From Cyanophora paradoxa (lineage: Eukaryota > Glaucocystophyceae > Cyanophorales > Cyanophoraceae), in contig QPMI01000399.1 of NCBI GenBank assembly GCA_004431415.1, forward strand, positions 62,001 to 126,000: a stretch of 64,000 nucleotides of DNA, in the 5' to 3' direction. This document shows, piece by piece, positions 20,989 through 32,394 of this stretch. A model generated the notes under the pieces. It had not been told where the DNA came from. It was given only the letters and a program-made list of their open reading frames with translations, and made no database searches. Position 1 is the stretch's first letter. Each line of letters starts with the position of its first letter. The position numbers and the translations under genes were made by a program.

Positions 20989-21572
20989 ACCGACTTCATA
21001 ATCGAATCCAGCCCGAGAACCCCCCAGAGCATGCTCAGGCATGTAGGAGATGTGGGCCCTAGGTTTCAAAATGGCTTGCAGAGAGCACCAAAACATCCAT
21101 GCATGCAGCGTTCATGATGCTCATGAAAATTGATCATGATGCCTGGAAAAGATCCCCACCTTTTAACTGACTGGCGAGGTGTACCTGGGCTAACTCAAGG
21201 GCGCTGGATTCGATTTTGATAGTGGTTAGCGCTGAAAAGGTGCTCTTGCCTGCCAAGCAATAGTGGGCCCCAGTCGCTAACACTTCATTTGTGCCAATTT
21301 GCAGGGCAGCACAGTCACGCAACTCTCTTAAACCGACTTCATAATCGAATCCAGCTCCCTCGAGAACCCCCGACAGCATGCTCAGGCGTGTAGGAGATAT
21401 GGGCCCTAGGTTTCAAAGTGGCTCGCAGCGAGCATCGGAGCACCCATGCATGCAGCGTTCATGATGCTCATGAGAATTGATCATGATGCCTGGAAAAGAT
21501 CCCCACCTTGTAACTGACTGGCGAGGTGTACCTGGGCTAACTCAAGGGCGCTGGATTCGATTTTGATAGTGG
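20957..21572. repeat. Tandem duplication, 342-bp period
   Basis: About 265 bp starting GCAGGGCAGCACAGTC at 20957 recurs at 21299 with roughly 90-95% identity. It begins within the last codons of the truncated LINE frame and continues into non-coding sequence that contains CATGCATGCAGCGTTCATGA. The second copy ends at the target site of the 78-bp retroposon. Confidence 0.85.
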
Positions 21573-21581
21573 TTTGATAAG

Positions 21582-21659
21582 AGAGAGAGAGAGAGAGCAA
21601 GTAAAAGACACGCCCACGCCAGCAAGACTGGGTATGACAAAACCGCAGAGGCCCCTAAA
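21582..21659 (-). mobile_element. (CT)n-tailed retroposon, 78-bp 5'-truncated copy
   Basis: Flanked by GGTTTGATAAG at 21571-21581 and again at 21660-21670 (11-bp target duplication). Its sequence matches the 3' end of the family, with GA repeats on the plus strand (CT tail on the minus strand). It is the shortest copy in the window. Confidence 0.9.
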
Positions 21660-21670
21660 GGTTTGATAAG

Positions 21671-22028
21671 AAGCTGTTAGCAGCTATATGATGGGTTCTA
21701 AGCCACTTCCGCACATGGCGCAGTGCCGTGCCGGGACGCACGTGCACACACGCGTAATATCCGTGTATGATTAAATGACATACCCCTACACAAGGGATGG
21801 GGTATCACTAGCGTACATGGTACATTCGCTACGGCGAACGGGGAAGGGGGACTACGCTTCGTGACAACTCTCCTCCAAGTAAGAAAAAGGCCACATCCGC
21901 GCTGGCCAAGTCCAAGGAAGGAAAAGAAAAGAAAGAGATCAAGCAGGGTCCCTCCAAGGCTTGAGCCGAGAAGCGTGAACCATTTGGCGCGAGCCCTCAG
22001 CAGGGGAACCATGCTCCTTAGGACCAGA
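21671..22028. other. Sequence downstream of the Ty3 integrase, no gene
   Basis: Lies 3' of the integrase stop on the minus strand. It may include 3' untranslated or LTR sequence, but no polypurine tract or terminal TG...CA pair could be assigned. Confidence 0.35.
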
Positions 22029-22734
22029 TTACTCCAGCAAGAAAGTAACTCCCTTGCCGTGAGAAACATCTTTGAGCACAGTCCAAGGCCCAATGAAACG
22101 GTGGGAAAGCTTGTCAGACCGCCGAGTGGAAGGGGTCTTCACAGCAACAACTTCTCCAGGAATGAAAACTGGTTGAGAAGGCCGCTGCTGTTGCTTGGCA
22201 AGATATTCCTCCTTAGCTTGCTGAATATGAGTATAGATCCGAAAGAAACGCCGTGCCAGTGTAGCCGGATAACCAGAAGGCTCTGAAGTAGTCACTTGAA
22301 CTTCAGGAGTTGCCAGCAAGTCCACAGGAAGAGTACAAGGCCTCCCATACAACATTTCGAAAGGAGTGTAGCCCGTTGTAGGATTAACAAAGTTGCGAAC
22401 TGCAAAGAGAGCGAACGGAAGAGAGAGATCCCATGTCGAAGCGTTCCTGTCAATATAAAACCGTAGGCGAGTAACCAAAGTGTCATTCAATTTTTCCACA
22501 GCTCCTTGTGACTGCGGATGATAAGAAGAAGAAAAGACCGCCTTTATTCCAAAAAGACGCTCCAGTTCATTAAGAAGCAAATTTTTGAATTCGCCGCCCT
22601 GATCCGACGAAATCTTGGCGGGGACTCCATGAAGGGGAATCCAGTGGTCAAACAACGCCCGAACGACGGAGAGGCTGATGACATGACTGATGGCTGAAGG
22701 TTTCACACGTGAGGTCGTGACCAGGACTCCCCCA
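22029..22734 (-). pseudogene. Ty3/gypsy integrase, core and C-terminal part
   Basis: The minus strand encodes the retroviral-type integrase core from LFDHWIPLHGVP through ISSDQGGEF (second catalytic Asp) and SSYHPQSQGAVEKLNDTL (catalytic Glu in the Q-x-x-x-E pattern), ending in an SH3-like C-terminal section (GEVVAVKTPSTRRSDKL, HRFIGPWTVLKDV). It inserts cDNA into chromosomal DNA. The first part of the core with the first catalytic Asp is at 22973-23047, beyond a LINE A tail insertion. The zinc-binding N-terminus lies on the other strand at 25.9-26.5 kb. The polyprotein ends at 22029. The gene is dead as arranged. Confidence 0.8.
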
Positions 22735-22972
22735 GGCCGGCATTAGGAAGAGGCCCGCATTGGGATGTCTGTGGTTGCTTTCCGTGTCTGCGTGTATGAG
22801 CGCCGGACCGCTGGGGCATACATGGTAGACCGTAAGGCGTTTGCGCCGCCACTACCCTTGTCTGGTTTGTTCACTGTCGATTGTGCTTCGGGCCTTCGGG
22901 TCCTTCGCCTTTCATCAAAACCGCACAACCGGCCTGGGCGTGTCTTATACATACTCTTCTTCTTTCTTCCGA
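22735..22972 (+). mobile_element. 5'-truncated LINE A 3' end inserted in the integrase
   Basis: About 238 bp matching the minus strand of 1467-1715. It runs from CCAGGCCGGCATTAGGAAGA to the tail GTGTCTTATACATACTCTTC plus TTC repeats. No clear target duplication is seen. Confidence 0.75.
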
Positions 22973-23047
22973 ACGACGCACATAGCCGACTTCGTTCGCG
23001 CAGGCACCGCGTGGCACCAACGCGTAAAAACATCAATAATAGTAATC
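22973..23047 (-). pseudogene. Ty3/gypsy integrase, start of catalytic core
   Basis: The minus strand reads ITIIDVFTRWCHAVPARTKS, the first beta strand of the integrase core with its catalytic Asp. It joins the plus-strand text GNKYL at 26470-26483 perfectly in frame if the satellite is removed. Confidence 0.8.
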
Positions 23048-23790
23048 ATCCCACTTGGAAGGGCAGAGCCTCTTAGAGGGCCTCTGCTGGGCAGGGTGCA
23101 CCTGCCTAAGGCTAGCGCCTTGTGCATGTTCCCCCTGGAAAGTGTTTGTGTGCACCTGACCTTGCTGTTGTGGGCCCAACGGGAATTCAAACTGACCAGG
23201 GCTAAGAAGGAGTGAACCCAGGAAACACTCAAGTCCCCAAACACTCGGTGGGGGTCCCACTTGGAAGGGCAGAGCCTCTTAAAGGGCCTCTGCTGGGCAG
23301 GGTGCACCTGCCTAAGGCTAGCGCCTTGTGCATGTTCCCCCTGGAAAGTGTTTGTGTGCACCTGACCTTGCTGTTGTGGGCCCAACGGGAATTCAAACTG
23401 ACCAGGGCTAAGAGGGAGTGAACCCAGGAAACACTCAAGTCCCCAAACACTCGGCGGGGGTCCCACTCGGAACAATGGAACTTCTTACAGGGCCTCTGCT
23501 GGGCAGGGTGCACCTGCCTAAGGCTAGCGCCTTGTGCATGTTCTCCCTGGAAAGTGTTTGTGTGCACCTGACCTTGCTGTTGTGGGCCCAACGGGAATTC
23601 AAACTGACCAGGGCTAAGAAGGAGTGAACCCAGGAAACACTCAAGTCCCCAAACACTCGGCGAGGGTCCCACTTGGAAGGGCAGAGCCTCTTAGAGGGCC
23701 TCTGCTGGGCAGGGTGCACCTGCCTAAGGCTAGCGCCTTGTGCATGTTCCCCCTGGAAAGTGTTTGTGTGCACCTGACCTTGCTGTTGTG
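23048..23790 (-). repeat. 206-bp satellite, short inverted block (about 3.6 monomers)
   Basis: Same monomer as the large block at 26484-34094 but in the opposite orientation. It starts exactly where the integrase sequence stops, at the monomer boundary GTGGGAT/CCTCGCC. Each monomer has an open frame of about 69 codons on one strand, but this starts with GTG overlapping a TGA and shifts phase from monomer to monomer. Confidence 0.95.
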
Positions 23791-24006
23791 TATACGTATA
23801 CCCCTGTTCTCCTATACCTTGCCTCCAACCAGTACGTATATACCTGCACCACCCAAGAGTATCTGCACCGGTACCACCCCTGGATAGTTCTATACGAGCG
23901 CCGAATCTCACGAGCGCCAGGGAGCGGGGCAGGCAACCCCGCGGCCGGGGCCCGCCGGCCGATCGCGAGGGGAGCAACCCCGCCGCGGCCGGCCGACTCG
24001 GCAAGG
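23788..24006 (-). repeat. 219-bp inverted repeat, right copy
   Basis: Reverse complement of 1-219. It abuts the truncated satellite monomer at 23790, so it lies at the left breakpoint of the inferred inversion. Confidence 0.85.
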
Positions 24007-25904
24007 GAGGGAAGGGGGATCTATAGAGGGTAGCAACGTTTTTGTTCGGTAACTTTTTGCCAGCTGCAAGCAGGCTCTCGATCTAGCGCTTGACCAACGG
24101 CTTTTGCCGATTTGGATCGCCGAACATGCTCCAGCTTCCCGACCAGCTGATCAGCGCTAGAGTTCTACCTCACCTGGAAGCCCTCGCGCTGCTTGCGCTT
24201 TCCCAGGTACGCTAATCTGCGTAGTTGTTCTACGCCACAGCAGAGGGTATGCACAGACATGCCGGCGCCTGCGCCGCATCGTGGATGATTCGGAGCCATG
24301 GGAAGATCACAACATTCCCATGTTAAACCTCTACCTAAGCGTGACGCCTGAGACCTCTCAAAAGCACAGTGCGCAAGTCCTCTACTTGGCAAAACGTCCT
24401 CAGAGCGCGCATCTCACTTCTCGCAGTCCTCAAGTTCGTTGCCTGCAGGTGCGGACACTAATCGTTCGCTCCCCTTCGCGGTCCGATGCAGTCCGCAGAA
24501 CTGTTTTTCTCCAGCAGAGATTGCGGAAATCGGCGGCCTCCGGCGACCTCGCACAGGCCGCGCGGGCCTTGGAGGGCGTCGCACAGGGCTTTCTTGAGCA
24601 AATCACGGACATTGTCGCGGAGGTCCACACCGCTCAGGTCGCGGCTGTGCCCCCACCACTTTCACCAGGGCTCTGCTTGGACAACGGGTGGTGCGGATTT
24701 GGCGACTGTTTCAGCCACGGGCGGGACACCTCCGAAAGCCCGTTGGCCTTGGCGCGCTGTGGAGAGGCGCTCGCTCAGCATCTGTCCGACGGGATCACGG
24801 CCCTAAACAGCCTTGGGGTTCGCATGAGGCGCTCTCATAAGTGTTGTGAGGAGCCTCAGGCACTCACCAGATGTTGTTCCGGACGATGTGGGGAGGGCAG
24901 GGCAAGCCCGCTTCAAACTCGAGCCACGCCACTTACGCTCTGGAGGAATTTTTTGTGCCCCCTCCCCCGCCCCCCCCTCCTTCCTCCTCCCCCTCCTTCC
25001 TCCCCCCCCCACCCTTACCCTCTCACACTCTCTACAGAGCTTCTTTGTGATTGCCGCAGAGCTATTCCTGCGAGCACTGGCACTCTGGGAGGCTGTTTGC
25101 TCCGAAGTCGCCTCCAAGGTGTGAAGCGTTCCGTGTAGTTCAAACTGGAGTATGGCTGATCTACGCACTCCTTTCCAGCTGCGTTGGGCCACCATCATTG
25201 GTCTTCTCCAACGGGCACAGTTGTGCTGCGAGGCTGTGCACTTCATCTCAAACGCCTTTCTTTCCTGAACTCTTTCTATCCCAAAGAACATCCAGCATGC
25301 ACACGATGCACTATGTCATGCTTACGACATAGCATGTGGGGATCCCACTGCGGCCAGCGCGGTCAGGGCGACCAGCGCAGAGCGATCCAAGCAATAGCGT
25401 ACAGCGATCTTCAAGGAGCCGATCGTCTACCCAGACCGGCCAGCAAGCCAGAGGCGCGCGATGGGAGTGTTCAAGCTCTGCGCGGTCCGTGAACGCGGCG
25501 CACGACCGGCAGCACAGCGGGAGGGATGAGCGGATCGGGAGGGATAAGCGATGTTGCGAGCCGCGGTGCGGGCGCGATGTCAGCCGCGGGCGCAGAGCTC
25601 GAGGAATTCACCTGTAGGCGCTCTCTCCCGACCGGCGCCCGGCCCGAAAGGCAACAGAACTGTGCTACTGCCTCGCGACTGCGTCTGCTGTGCGCTGCAG
25701 CTGCAGACTGCACTTTACGAGCAGCTGTGGGCCCCCGTTGCGTATACCCCCGCGGGTTTTTTTAGATCCGCGGTTCGAACGCGGCCCGAATTCGAATGCC
25801 AGCGCGAGTTAAGGCCTCGCGCGCGTTCGGGAGTTGAATACGCATCCGCGAACATTTTCGGGTGCCCGGCGGCTCACACTGCTAGCTCGAGCACGTAGAG
25901 GAGG
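24007..25904. other. Region without a recognised gene; one long open frame
   Basis: A plus-strand frame at 24281-25138 is open for 285 codons. It has a protein-like stretch (RRTVFLQQRLRKSAASGDLA) followed by low-complexity Pro-rich sequence (about 24960-25020). It lacks an ATG at its start and has no domain I recognise. Downstream to 25900 the sequence is short frames only. It could hold exons of an unidentified gene or element. Confidence 0.3.
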
Positions 25905-26483
25905 CCGTTCCCGATCCAGCATAAGCCTGGCAAGTCTAATGCCGATGTGGATGCTCTTTCTCGCCTTGTGCGAGTAGCAGTTCTTTCCTTGGAAGCGATG
26001 GAATTTTCTTCTAATTTTTCGAGCGCTTTCTTGGATGCCATTGAGTTGCAATTGAGTTTGCCCCCGGCTCGCATTCACAATGAGCAAATAAATGATGTTA
26101 TTTTGGCGGATATGATTAAGTATTTGGAATCAGATATTACGATTGAACCACAAGGTGTCAACAAGGAGGCCGAACGCCAACTCAAGAGTGGCAAGTTTTC
26201 TGTGCAAGATGGCGTTCTCGTCCACACTCGGCCTTCGGACAAACTTGTGCGTATTTGCGTACCAGATCAACTAAAATCGATTATTCTGTCTTCGGTGCAC
26301 CGCATGCTCGGACATCCTGGCTCGGACATTTGTTTCTATATGCGCCGATTGCCAACGTGTCAAGAATTCCAAGACTGTTCAAGCGGTTCCTCAATTCGAG
26401 ATTCATGCTGACCGGCCGATGCAACACTTGGAAATTGACATCGTCGGGCCTTTTCCTAAATCGAAACAAGGCAACAAATATCT
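25905..26483 (+). pseudogene. Ty3/gypsy pol: RNase H end and integrase N-terminal domain
   Basis: Begins with HKPGKSNADVDALSRL, the conserved end of the Ty3/gypsy RNase H domain, followed by about 60 residues of linker and the integrase zinc-binding domain: VHRMLGHPGSD (H-x3-4-H), then CADCQRVKNSK (C-x2-C) in another frame. The segment between His and Cys pairs is shortened and frameshifted near 26340. The core starts with HLEIDIVGPFPKSKQGNKYL and is cut at 26483 by satellite DNA. The rest of the core is on the minus strand at 22973-23047 and 22029-22734. Confidence 0.8.
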
Positions 26484-29400
26484 CCTCGCCGAGTGTTTGG
26501 GGACTTGAGTGTTTCCTGGGTTCACTCCCTCTTCGCCCTGGTCAGCTTGAATTCCCGTTGGGCCCACAACAGGAGGTCAGGTGCACAAAAACACTTTCCA
26601 GGGGGAACATGCACGAGGTGCTAGCCTTAGGCAGGTGCACCCTGCCCTGCAGAGGCCCTCTAAGAGGCTCTGCCCTTCCAAGTGGGACCCCCGCCGAGTG
26701 TTTGGGGACTTGCATGTTTCCTGGGTTCACTCCCTCTTAGCCCTGGTCAGTTTGAATTCCCGTTGGGCCCACAACAGCAAGGTCAGGTGCACACAAACAC
26801 TTTCCAGGGGGAACATGCACAAGGCGCTAGCCTTAGGCAGGTGCACCCTGCCCAGCAGAGGCCCTGTAAGAAGTTCCATTGTTCCGAGTGGGACCCCCAC
26901 CGATTGTTTGGGGACTTGAGTGTTTCCTGGGTTCACTCCCTCTTAGCCCTGGTCAGTTTGAATTCCCGTTGGGCCCACAACAGGAGGTCAGGTGCACACA
27001 AACACTTTCCAGGGAGAACATGCACAAGGCGCTAGCCTTAGGCAGGTGCACCCTGCCCAGCAGAGGACTACTAAGAGGCTCTGCCCTTCCAAGTGGGAGC
27101 CCCATTGAGTGTTTGGGGACTTGAGTGTTTCCTGGGTTCACTCCTTCTTAGCCCTGGTCTGTTTGAATTCCTGTAGGGCCCACAACAGCAAGGTCCGGTG
27201 CACACAAACACTTTCCAGGGGGAACATGCACAAGGCGCTAGCCTTAGGCAGGTGCACCCTGCCCACCAGAGGCCCTCTAAGAGGCTCTGCCCTTCCAAGT
27301 GGGATCCTCGCCAAGTGTTTGGGGACTTGAATGTTTCCTGGGTTCACTTCTTCTTAGCCCTGGTCAGCTTGAATTCCCGTTGGGCCCACAACAGCAAGGT
27401 CAGGTGCACACAAACACTTTCCAGGGAGAACATGCACGAGGCGCTAGCCTTAGGCAGGTGCACCCTGCCCAGCAGAGGCCCTGTAAGAAGTTCCATTGTT
27501 CCGAGTGGGACCCCCACCAATTGTTTGGGGACTTGAGTGTTTCCTGGGTTCACTCCCTCTTAGCCCTGGTCAGTTTGAATTCCCGTTGGGCCCACAACAG
27601 CAAGGTCAGGTGCACACAAACACTTTCCAGGGGGAACATGCACAAGGCGCTAGCCTTAGGCAGTTTCACCCTGCCCACCAGAGGCCCTCTAAGAGGCTCT
27701 GCCCTTCCAAGTGGGATCCTCGCCGAGTGTTTGGGGACTTGAATGTTTCCTGGGTTCACTCCCTCTTAGCCCTGGTCAGCTTGAATTCCCGTTGGGCCCA
27801 CAACAGCAAGGTCAGGTGCACACAAACACTTTCCAGGGAGAACATGCACAAGGCGCTAGCCTTAGGCAGGTGCACCCTGCCCAGCAGAGGCCCTGTAAGA
27901 AGTTCCATTGTTCCGAGTGGGACCCCCACCGATTGTTTGGGGACTTGAGTGTTTCCTGGGTTCACTCCCTCTTAGCCCTGGTCAGTTTGAATTCCCGTTG
28001 GGCCCACAACAGCAAGGTCAGGTGCACACAAACACTTTCCAGGGGGAACATGCACAAGGCGCTAGCCTTAGGCAGGTGCACCCTGCCCAGCAGAGGCCCT
28101 GTAAGAAGTTCCATTGTTCCGAGTGAACCACCGATTGTTTGGGGACTTGAGTGTTTCCTGGGTTCACTCCCTCTTAGCCCTGGTCAGTTTGAATTCCCGT
28201 TGGGCCCACAACAGCAAGGTCAGGTGCACACAAACACTTTCCAGGGGGAACATGCACAAGGCGCTAGCCTTAGGCAGGTGCACCCTGCCCAGCAGAGGCC
28301 CTCTAAGAGGCTCTGCCCTTCCAAGTGGGATCCTCGCCGAGTGTTTGGGGACTTGAATGTTTCCTGGGTTCACTTCTTCTTAGCCCTGGTCAGCTTGAAT
28401 TCCCGTTGGGCCCACAACAGCAAGGTCAGGTGCACACAAACACTTTCCAGGGAGAACATGCACGAGGCGCTAGCCTTAGGCAGGTGCACCCTGCCCAGCA
28501 GAGGCCCTGTAAGAAGTTCCATTGTTCCGAGTGGGACCCCCACCGATTGTTTGGGGACTTGAGTGTTTCCTGGGTTCACTCCCTCTTAGCCCTGGTCAGT
28601 TTGAATTCCCGTTGGGCCCACAACAGCAAGGTCAGGTGAACACAAACACTTTCCAGGGAGAACATGCACAAGGCGCTAGCCTTAGGCAGGTGCACCCTGC
28701 CCTGCAGAGGCCCTCTAAGAGGCTCTGCCCTTCCGAGTGGGACCCCCACCGAGTGTTTGGGGACTTGAGTGTTTCCTGGGTTCACTCCTTCTTAGCCCTG
28801 GTCAGTTTGAATTCCCGTTGGGCCCACAACAGCAAGGTCAGGTGCACACAAACACTTTCCAGGGAGAACATGCACAAGGCGCTAGCCTTAGGCAGGTGCA
28901 CCCTGCCCAGCAGAGGCCCTGTAAGAAGTTCCATTGTTCCGAGTGAACCACCGATTGTTTGGGGACTTGAGTGTTTCCTGGGTTCACTCCCTCTTAGCCC
29001 TGGTCAGTTTGAATTCCCGTTGGGCCCACAACAGCAAGGTCAGGTGCACACAAACACTTTCCAGGGGGAACATGCACAAGGCGCTAGCCTTAGGCAGGTG
29101 CACCCTGCCCAGCAGAGGCCCTCTAAGAGGCTCTGCCCTTCCAAGTGGGATCCTCGCCGAGTGTTTGGGGACTTGAATGTTTCCTGGGTTCACTTCTTCT
29201 TAGCCCTGGTCAGCTTGAATTCCCGTTGGGCCCACAACAGCAAGGTCAGGTGCACACAAACACTTTCCAGGGAGAACATGCACGAGGCGCTAGCCTTAGG
29301 CAGGTGCACCCTGCCCAGCAGAGGCCCTGTAAGAAGTTCCATTGTTCCGAGTGGGACCCCCACCGATTGTTTGGGGACTTGAGTGTTTCCTGGGTTCACT

Positions 29401-31476
29401 CCCTCTTAGCCCTGGTAAGTTTGAATTCCCATCGGGCCCACAACAGGAGGTCAGGTGCACACAAACACTTTCCAGGGAGAACATGCACAAGGCGCTAGCC
29501 TTAGGCAGGTGCACCCTGCCCACCAGAGGCCCTCTAAGAGGCTCTGCCCTTCCAAGTGGGATCCTCGCCGAGTGTTTGGGGACTTGAATGTTTCCTGGGT
29601 TCACTTCTTCTTAGCCCTGGTCAGCTTGAATTCCCGTTGGGCCCACAACAGCAAGGTCAGGTGCACACAAACACTTTCCAGGGAGAACATGCACGAGGCG
29701 CTAGCCTTAGGCAGGTGCACCCTGCCCAGCAGAGGCCCTGTAAGAAGTTCCATTGTTCCGAGTGGGACCCCCACCGATTGTTTGGGGACTTGAGTGTTTC
29801 CTGGGTTCACTCCCTCTTAGCCCTGGTCAGTTTGAATTCCCGTCGGGCCCACAACAGGAAGTCAGGTGCACACAAACACTTTCCAGGGAGAACATGCACA
29901 AGGCGCTAGCCTTAGGCAGGTGCACCCAGCCCAGCAGAGGACTACTAAGAGGCTCTGCCCTTCCAAGTGGGAGCCCCATTGAGTGTTTGGGGACTTGAGT
30001 GTTTCCTGGGTTCACTCCCTCTTAGCCCTGGTCAGTTTGAATTCCCGTTGGGCCCACAACAGCAAGGTCAGGTGCACACAAACACTTTCCAGGGGGAACA
30101 TGCACAAGGCGCTAGCCTTAGGCAGGTGCACCCTGCCCAGCAGAGGCCCTGTAAGAAGTTCCATTGTTCCGAGTGGGACCCCCACGGATTGTTTGGGGAC
30201 TTGAGTGTTTCCTGGGTTCACTCCTTCTTTGCCCTGGTCTGTTTGAATTCCTGTAGGGCCCACAACAGCAAGGTCAGGTGCACACAAACACTTTCCAGGG
30301 GGAACATGCACAAGGCGCTAGCCTTAGGCAGGTGCACCCTGCCCACCAGAGGCCCTCTAAGAGGCTCTGCCCTTCCAAGTGGGATCCTCGCCGAGTGTTT
30401 GGGGACTTGAATGTTTCCTGGGTTCACTTCTTCTTAGCCCTGGTCAGCTTGAATTCCCGTTGGGCCCACAACAGCAAGGTCAGGTGCACACAAACACTTT
30501 CCAGGGAGAACATGCATGAGGCGCTAGCCTTAGGCAGGTGCACCCTGCCCAGCAGAGGCCCTGTAAGAAGTTCCATTGTTCCGAGTGGGACCCCCACCGA
30601 GTGTTTGGGGACTTGAGTGTTTCCTGGGTTCACTCCCTCTTAGCCCTGGTCAGTTTGAATTCCCGTTGGGCCCACAACAGCAAGGTCAGGTGCACACAAA
30701 CACTTTCCAGGGGGAACATGCACAAGGCGCTAGCCTTAGGCAGTTTCACCCTGCCCACCAGAGGCCCTCTAAGAGGCTCTGCCCTTCCGAGTGGGAGCCC
30801 CATTGAGTGTTTGGGGACTTGAGTGTTTCCTGGGTTCACTTCTTCTTAGCCCTGGTCAGCTTGAATTCCCGTTGGGCCCACAACAGCAAGGTCAGGTGCA
30901 CACAAACACTTTCCAGGGAGAACATGCACAAGGCGCTAGCCTTAGGCAGGTGCACCCTGCCCAGCAGAGGCCCTGTAAGAAGTTGCATTGTTCCGAGTGG
31001 GACCCCCACCGATTGTTTGGGGACTTGAGTGTTTCCTGGGTTCACTCCCTCTTAGCCCTGGTCAGTTTGAATTCCCGTTGGGCCCACAACAGCAAGGTCA
31101 GGTGCACACAAACACTTTCCAGGGGGAACATGCACAAGGCGCTAGCCTTAGGCAGGTGCACCCTGCCCTGCAGAGGCCCTCTAAGAGGCTCTGCCCTTCC
31201 GAGTGGGAGCCCCATTGAGTGTTTGGGGACTTGAGTGTTTCCTGGGTTCACTCCTTCTTAGCCCTGGTCAGCTTGAATTCCCGTCGGGCCCACAACAGCA
31301 AGGTCAGGTGCACACAAACACTTTCCAGGGGGAACATGCACAAGGTGCTAGCCTTAGGCAGGTGCACCCTGCCCAGCAGAGGACTACTAAGAGGCTCTGC
31401 CCTTCCAAGTGGGACCCCCACCGATTGTTTGGGGACTTGAGTGTTTCCTGGGTTCACTCCCTCTTAGCCCTGGTCA
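26484..31476 (+). repeat. 206-bp satellite, main block part 1 (about 24 monomers)
   Basis: Head-to-tail monomers of 205-206 bp; for example the landmark GTTTGGGGACTTG recurs at 26699, 26905 and 27110. At least three monomer types alternate: GGCCCTCTAAGAGGCTCTGC, GGCCCTGTAAGAAGTTCCAT and GGACTACTAAGAGGCTCTGC. A 6-bp-deleted junction (GAGTGAACCACCGATTG) occurs at about 28112 and 28932, 820 bp apart, showing a four-monomer higher-order repeat. The long open frames that cross monomers change phase each unit and are not taken as genes. Confidence 0.95.
31461..31476. repeat. Target-site duplication in satellite, left copy
   Basis: CTCTTAGCCCTGGTCA recurs at 32395-32410 on the far side of the 918-bp retroposon. 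The first five bases are ambiguous with the CT tail, so 11-16 bp are duplicated. Confidence 0.8.
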
Positions 31477-32394
31477 TTCCCCCACGCGGGTGCATCTGCC
31501 TCCGCGCCCTCCAGCAGCTCTGCGCAACTTCTCACGGTCGGTTCGTGTTCTCTGTGCTCTATTTCCCGTCGTCTGGCTGCGCTCTGTGTCCCGCCGGCGT
31601 TCGCGCCCATTCTCCTGCCCGTCGCGGCTGTATACTTCATCTTCGATGCAACACGTCTGAAATGCGCCCTCTGACATGCCTACGTCACTCCGTCGCCTGG
31701 CGCCTTTTCCCGCTAACCGCTTCGTGGGTGTTAGACGTGGCTGCTCATTGCTTGCTCTCCTTCAGTGCGCATTGCATTTCTGCATCTTTGTGTCGTCCGG
31801 TAGCCTATTGTATTGCTAACAAGCCGATCTTTCCATCACCGTTGCTAATTGCTGCCTGCGCTTCGGCATAGTATTGTGTGCTTGCTCCGCATTGCCGCCA
31901 TCAGAGGCTGTTTTCCTTCCTCGACTCACCTCGCTTGCTCCGCATGCCGCTGTCGGACGCTGCCGCATACCTCCCTCGACTGACCTCAGACCCAGGCCCA
32001 GTAAGCGTTTTCGTCTTTCTGATCCTAAGTCTTATTTTTCTTCTGTTGGTATGGCCGATGCTGCTTTTAATGAGTAATCCTGGGTGACACTTGAGCTTGT
32101 GTCCTTCCTTTGCCCTGGGCAAACCCTGATACCCTCGGGCCGCCCGACAGGGAGCGGGCCGTCACGGGGATTCAGGCTCTTCCTCTGTGGCGCCGTCGGG
32201 TGTCCACATAGGTTGCCTTTTCATTCTGCTGGCGCCCTGGGGGTGGTGGCCCAGGGTCCTGTACGTGGCTTCCACTCACTCCCCACGCTAGTGGGTCCCT
32301 GACGGGCCTTGCACGTCCCATTCGGGGCCTCTGTGGCTTTGTCATACCCAGTCTTGCTGGCGTGGATGTGTCTACTGCATTTCTCTCTCTCTCT
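31477..32394 (+). mobile_element. (CT)n-tailed retroposon, 918-bp copy in satellite
   Basis: The insertion interrupts a satellite monomer and is flanked by an 11-16-bp duplication of monomer sequence. Its 3' end has the family signature (GCCTCTGTGGCTTTGTCATA, CCCAGTCTTGCTGGCGTGGA) and a CT-dinucleotide tail at about 32383-32397. It shares GCTAGTGGGTCCCTGAC with the 1572-bp copy. There is no coding domain. It inserted after the array formed. Confidence 0.9.

Noticed and set aside
22735-22972. Independent SINE family
   Set aside because: The same 240 bp forms the 3' end of LINE A at 1467-1715, so a 5'-truncated LINE copy is the simpler reading.
24281-25138. 285-codon frame as a gene
   Set aside because: It has no ATG start, the C-terminal half is low-complexity Pro-rich sequence, and no domain is recognised. 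Kept only as a note in the region entry.
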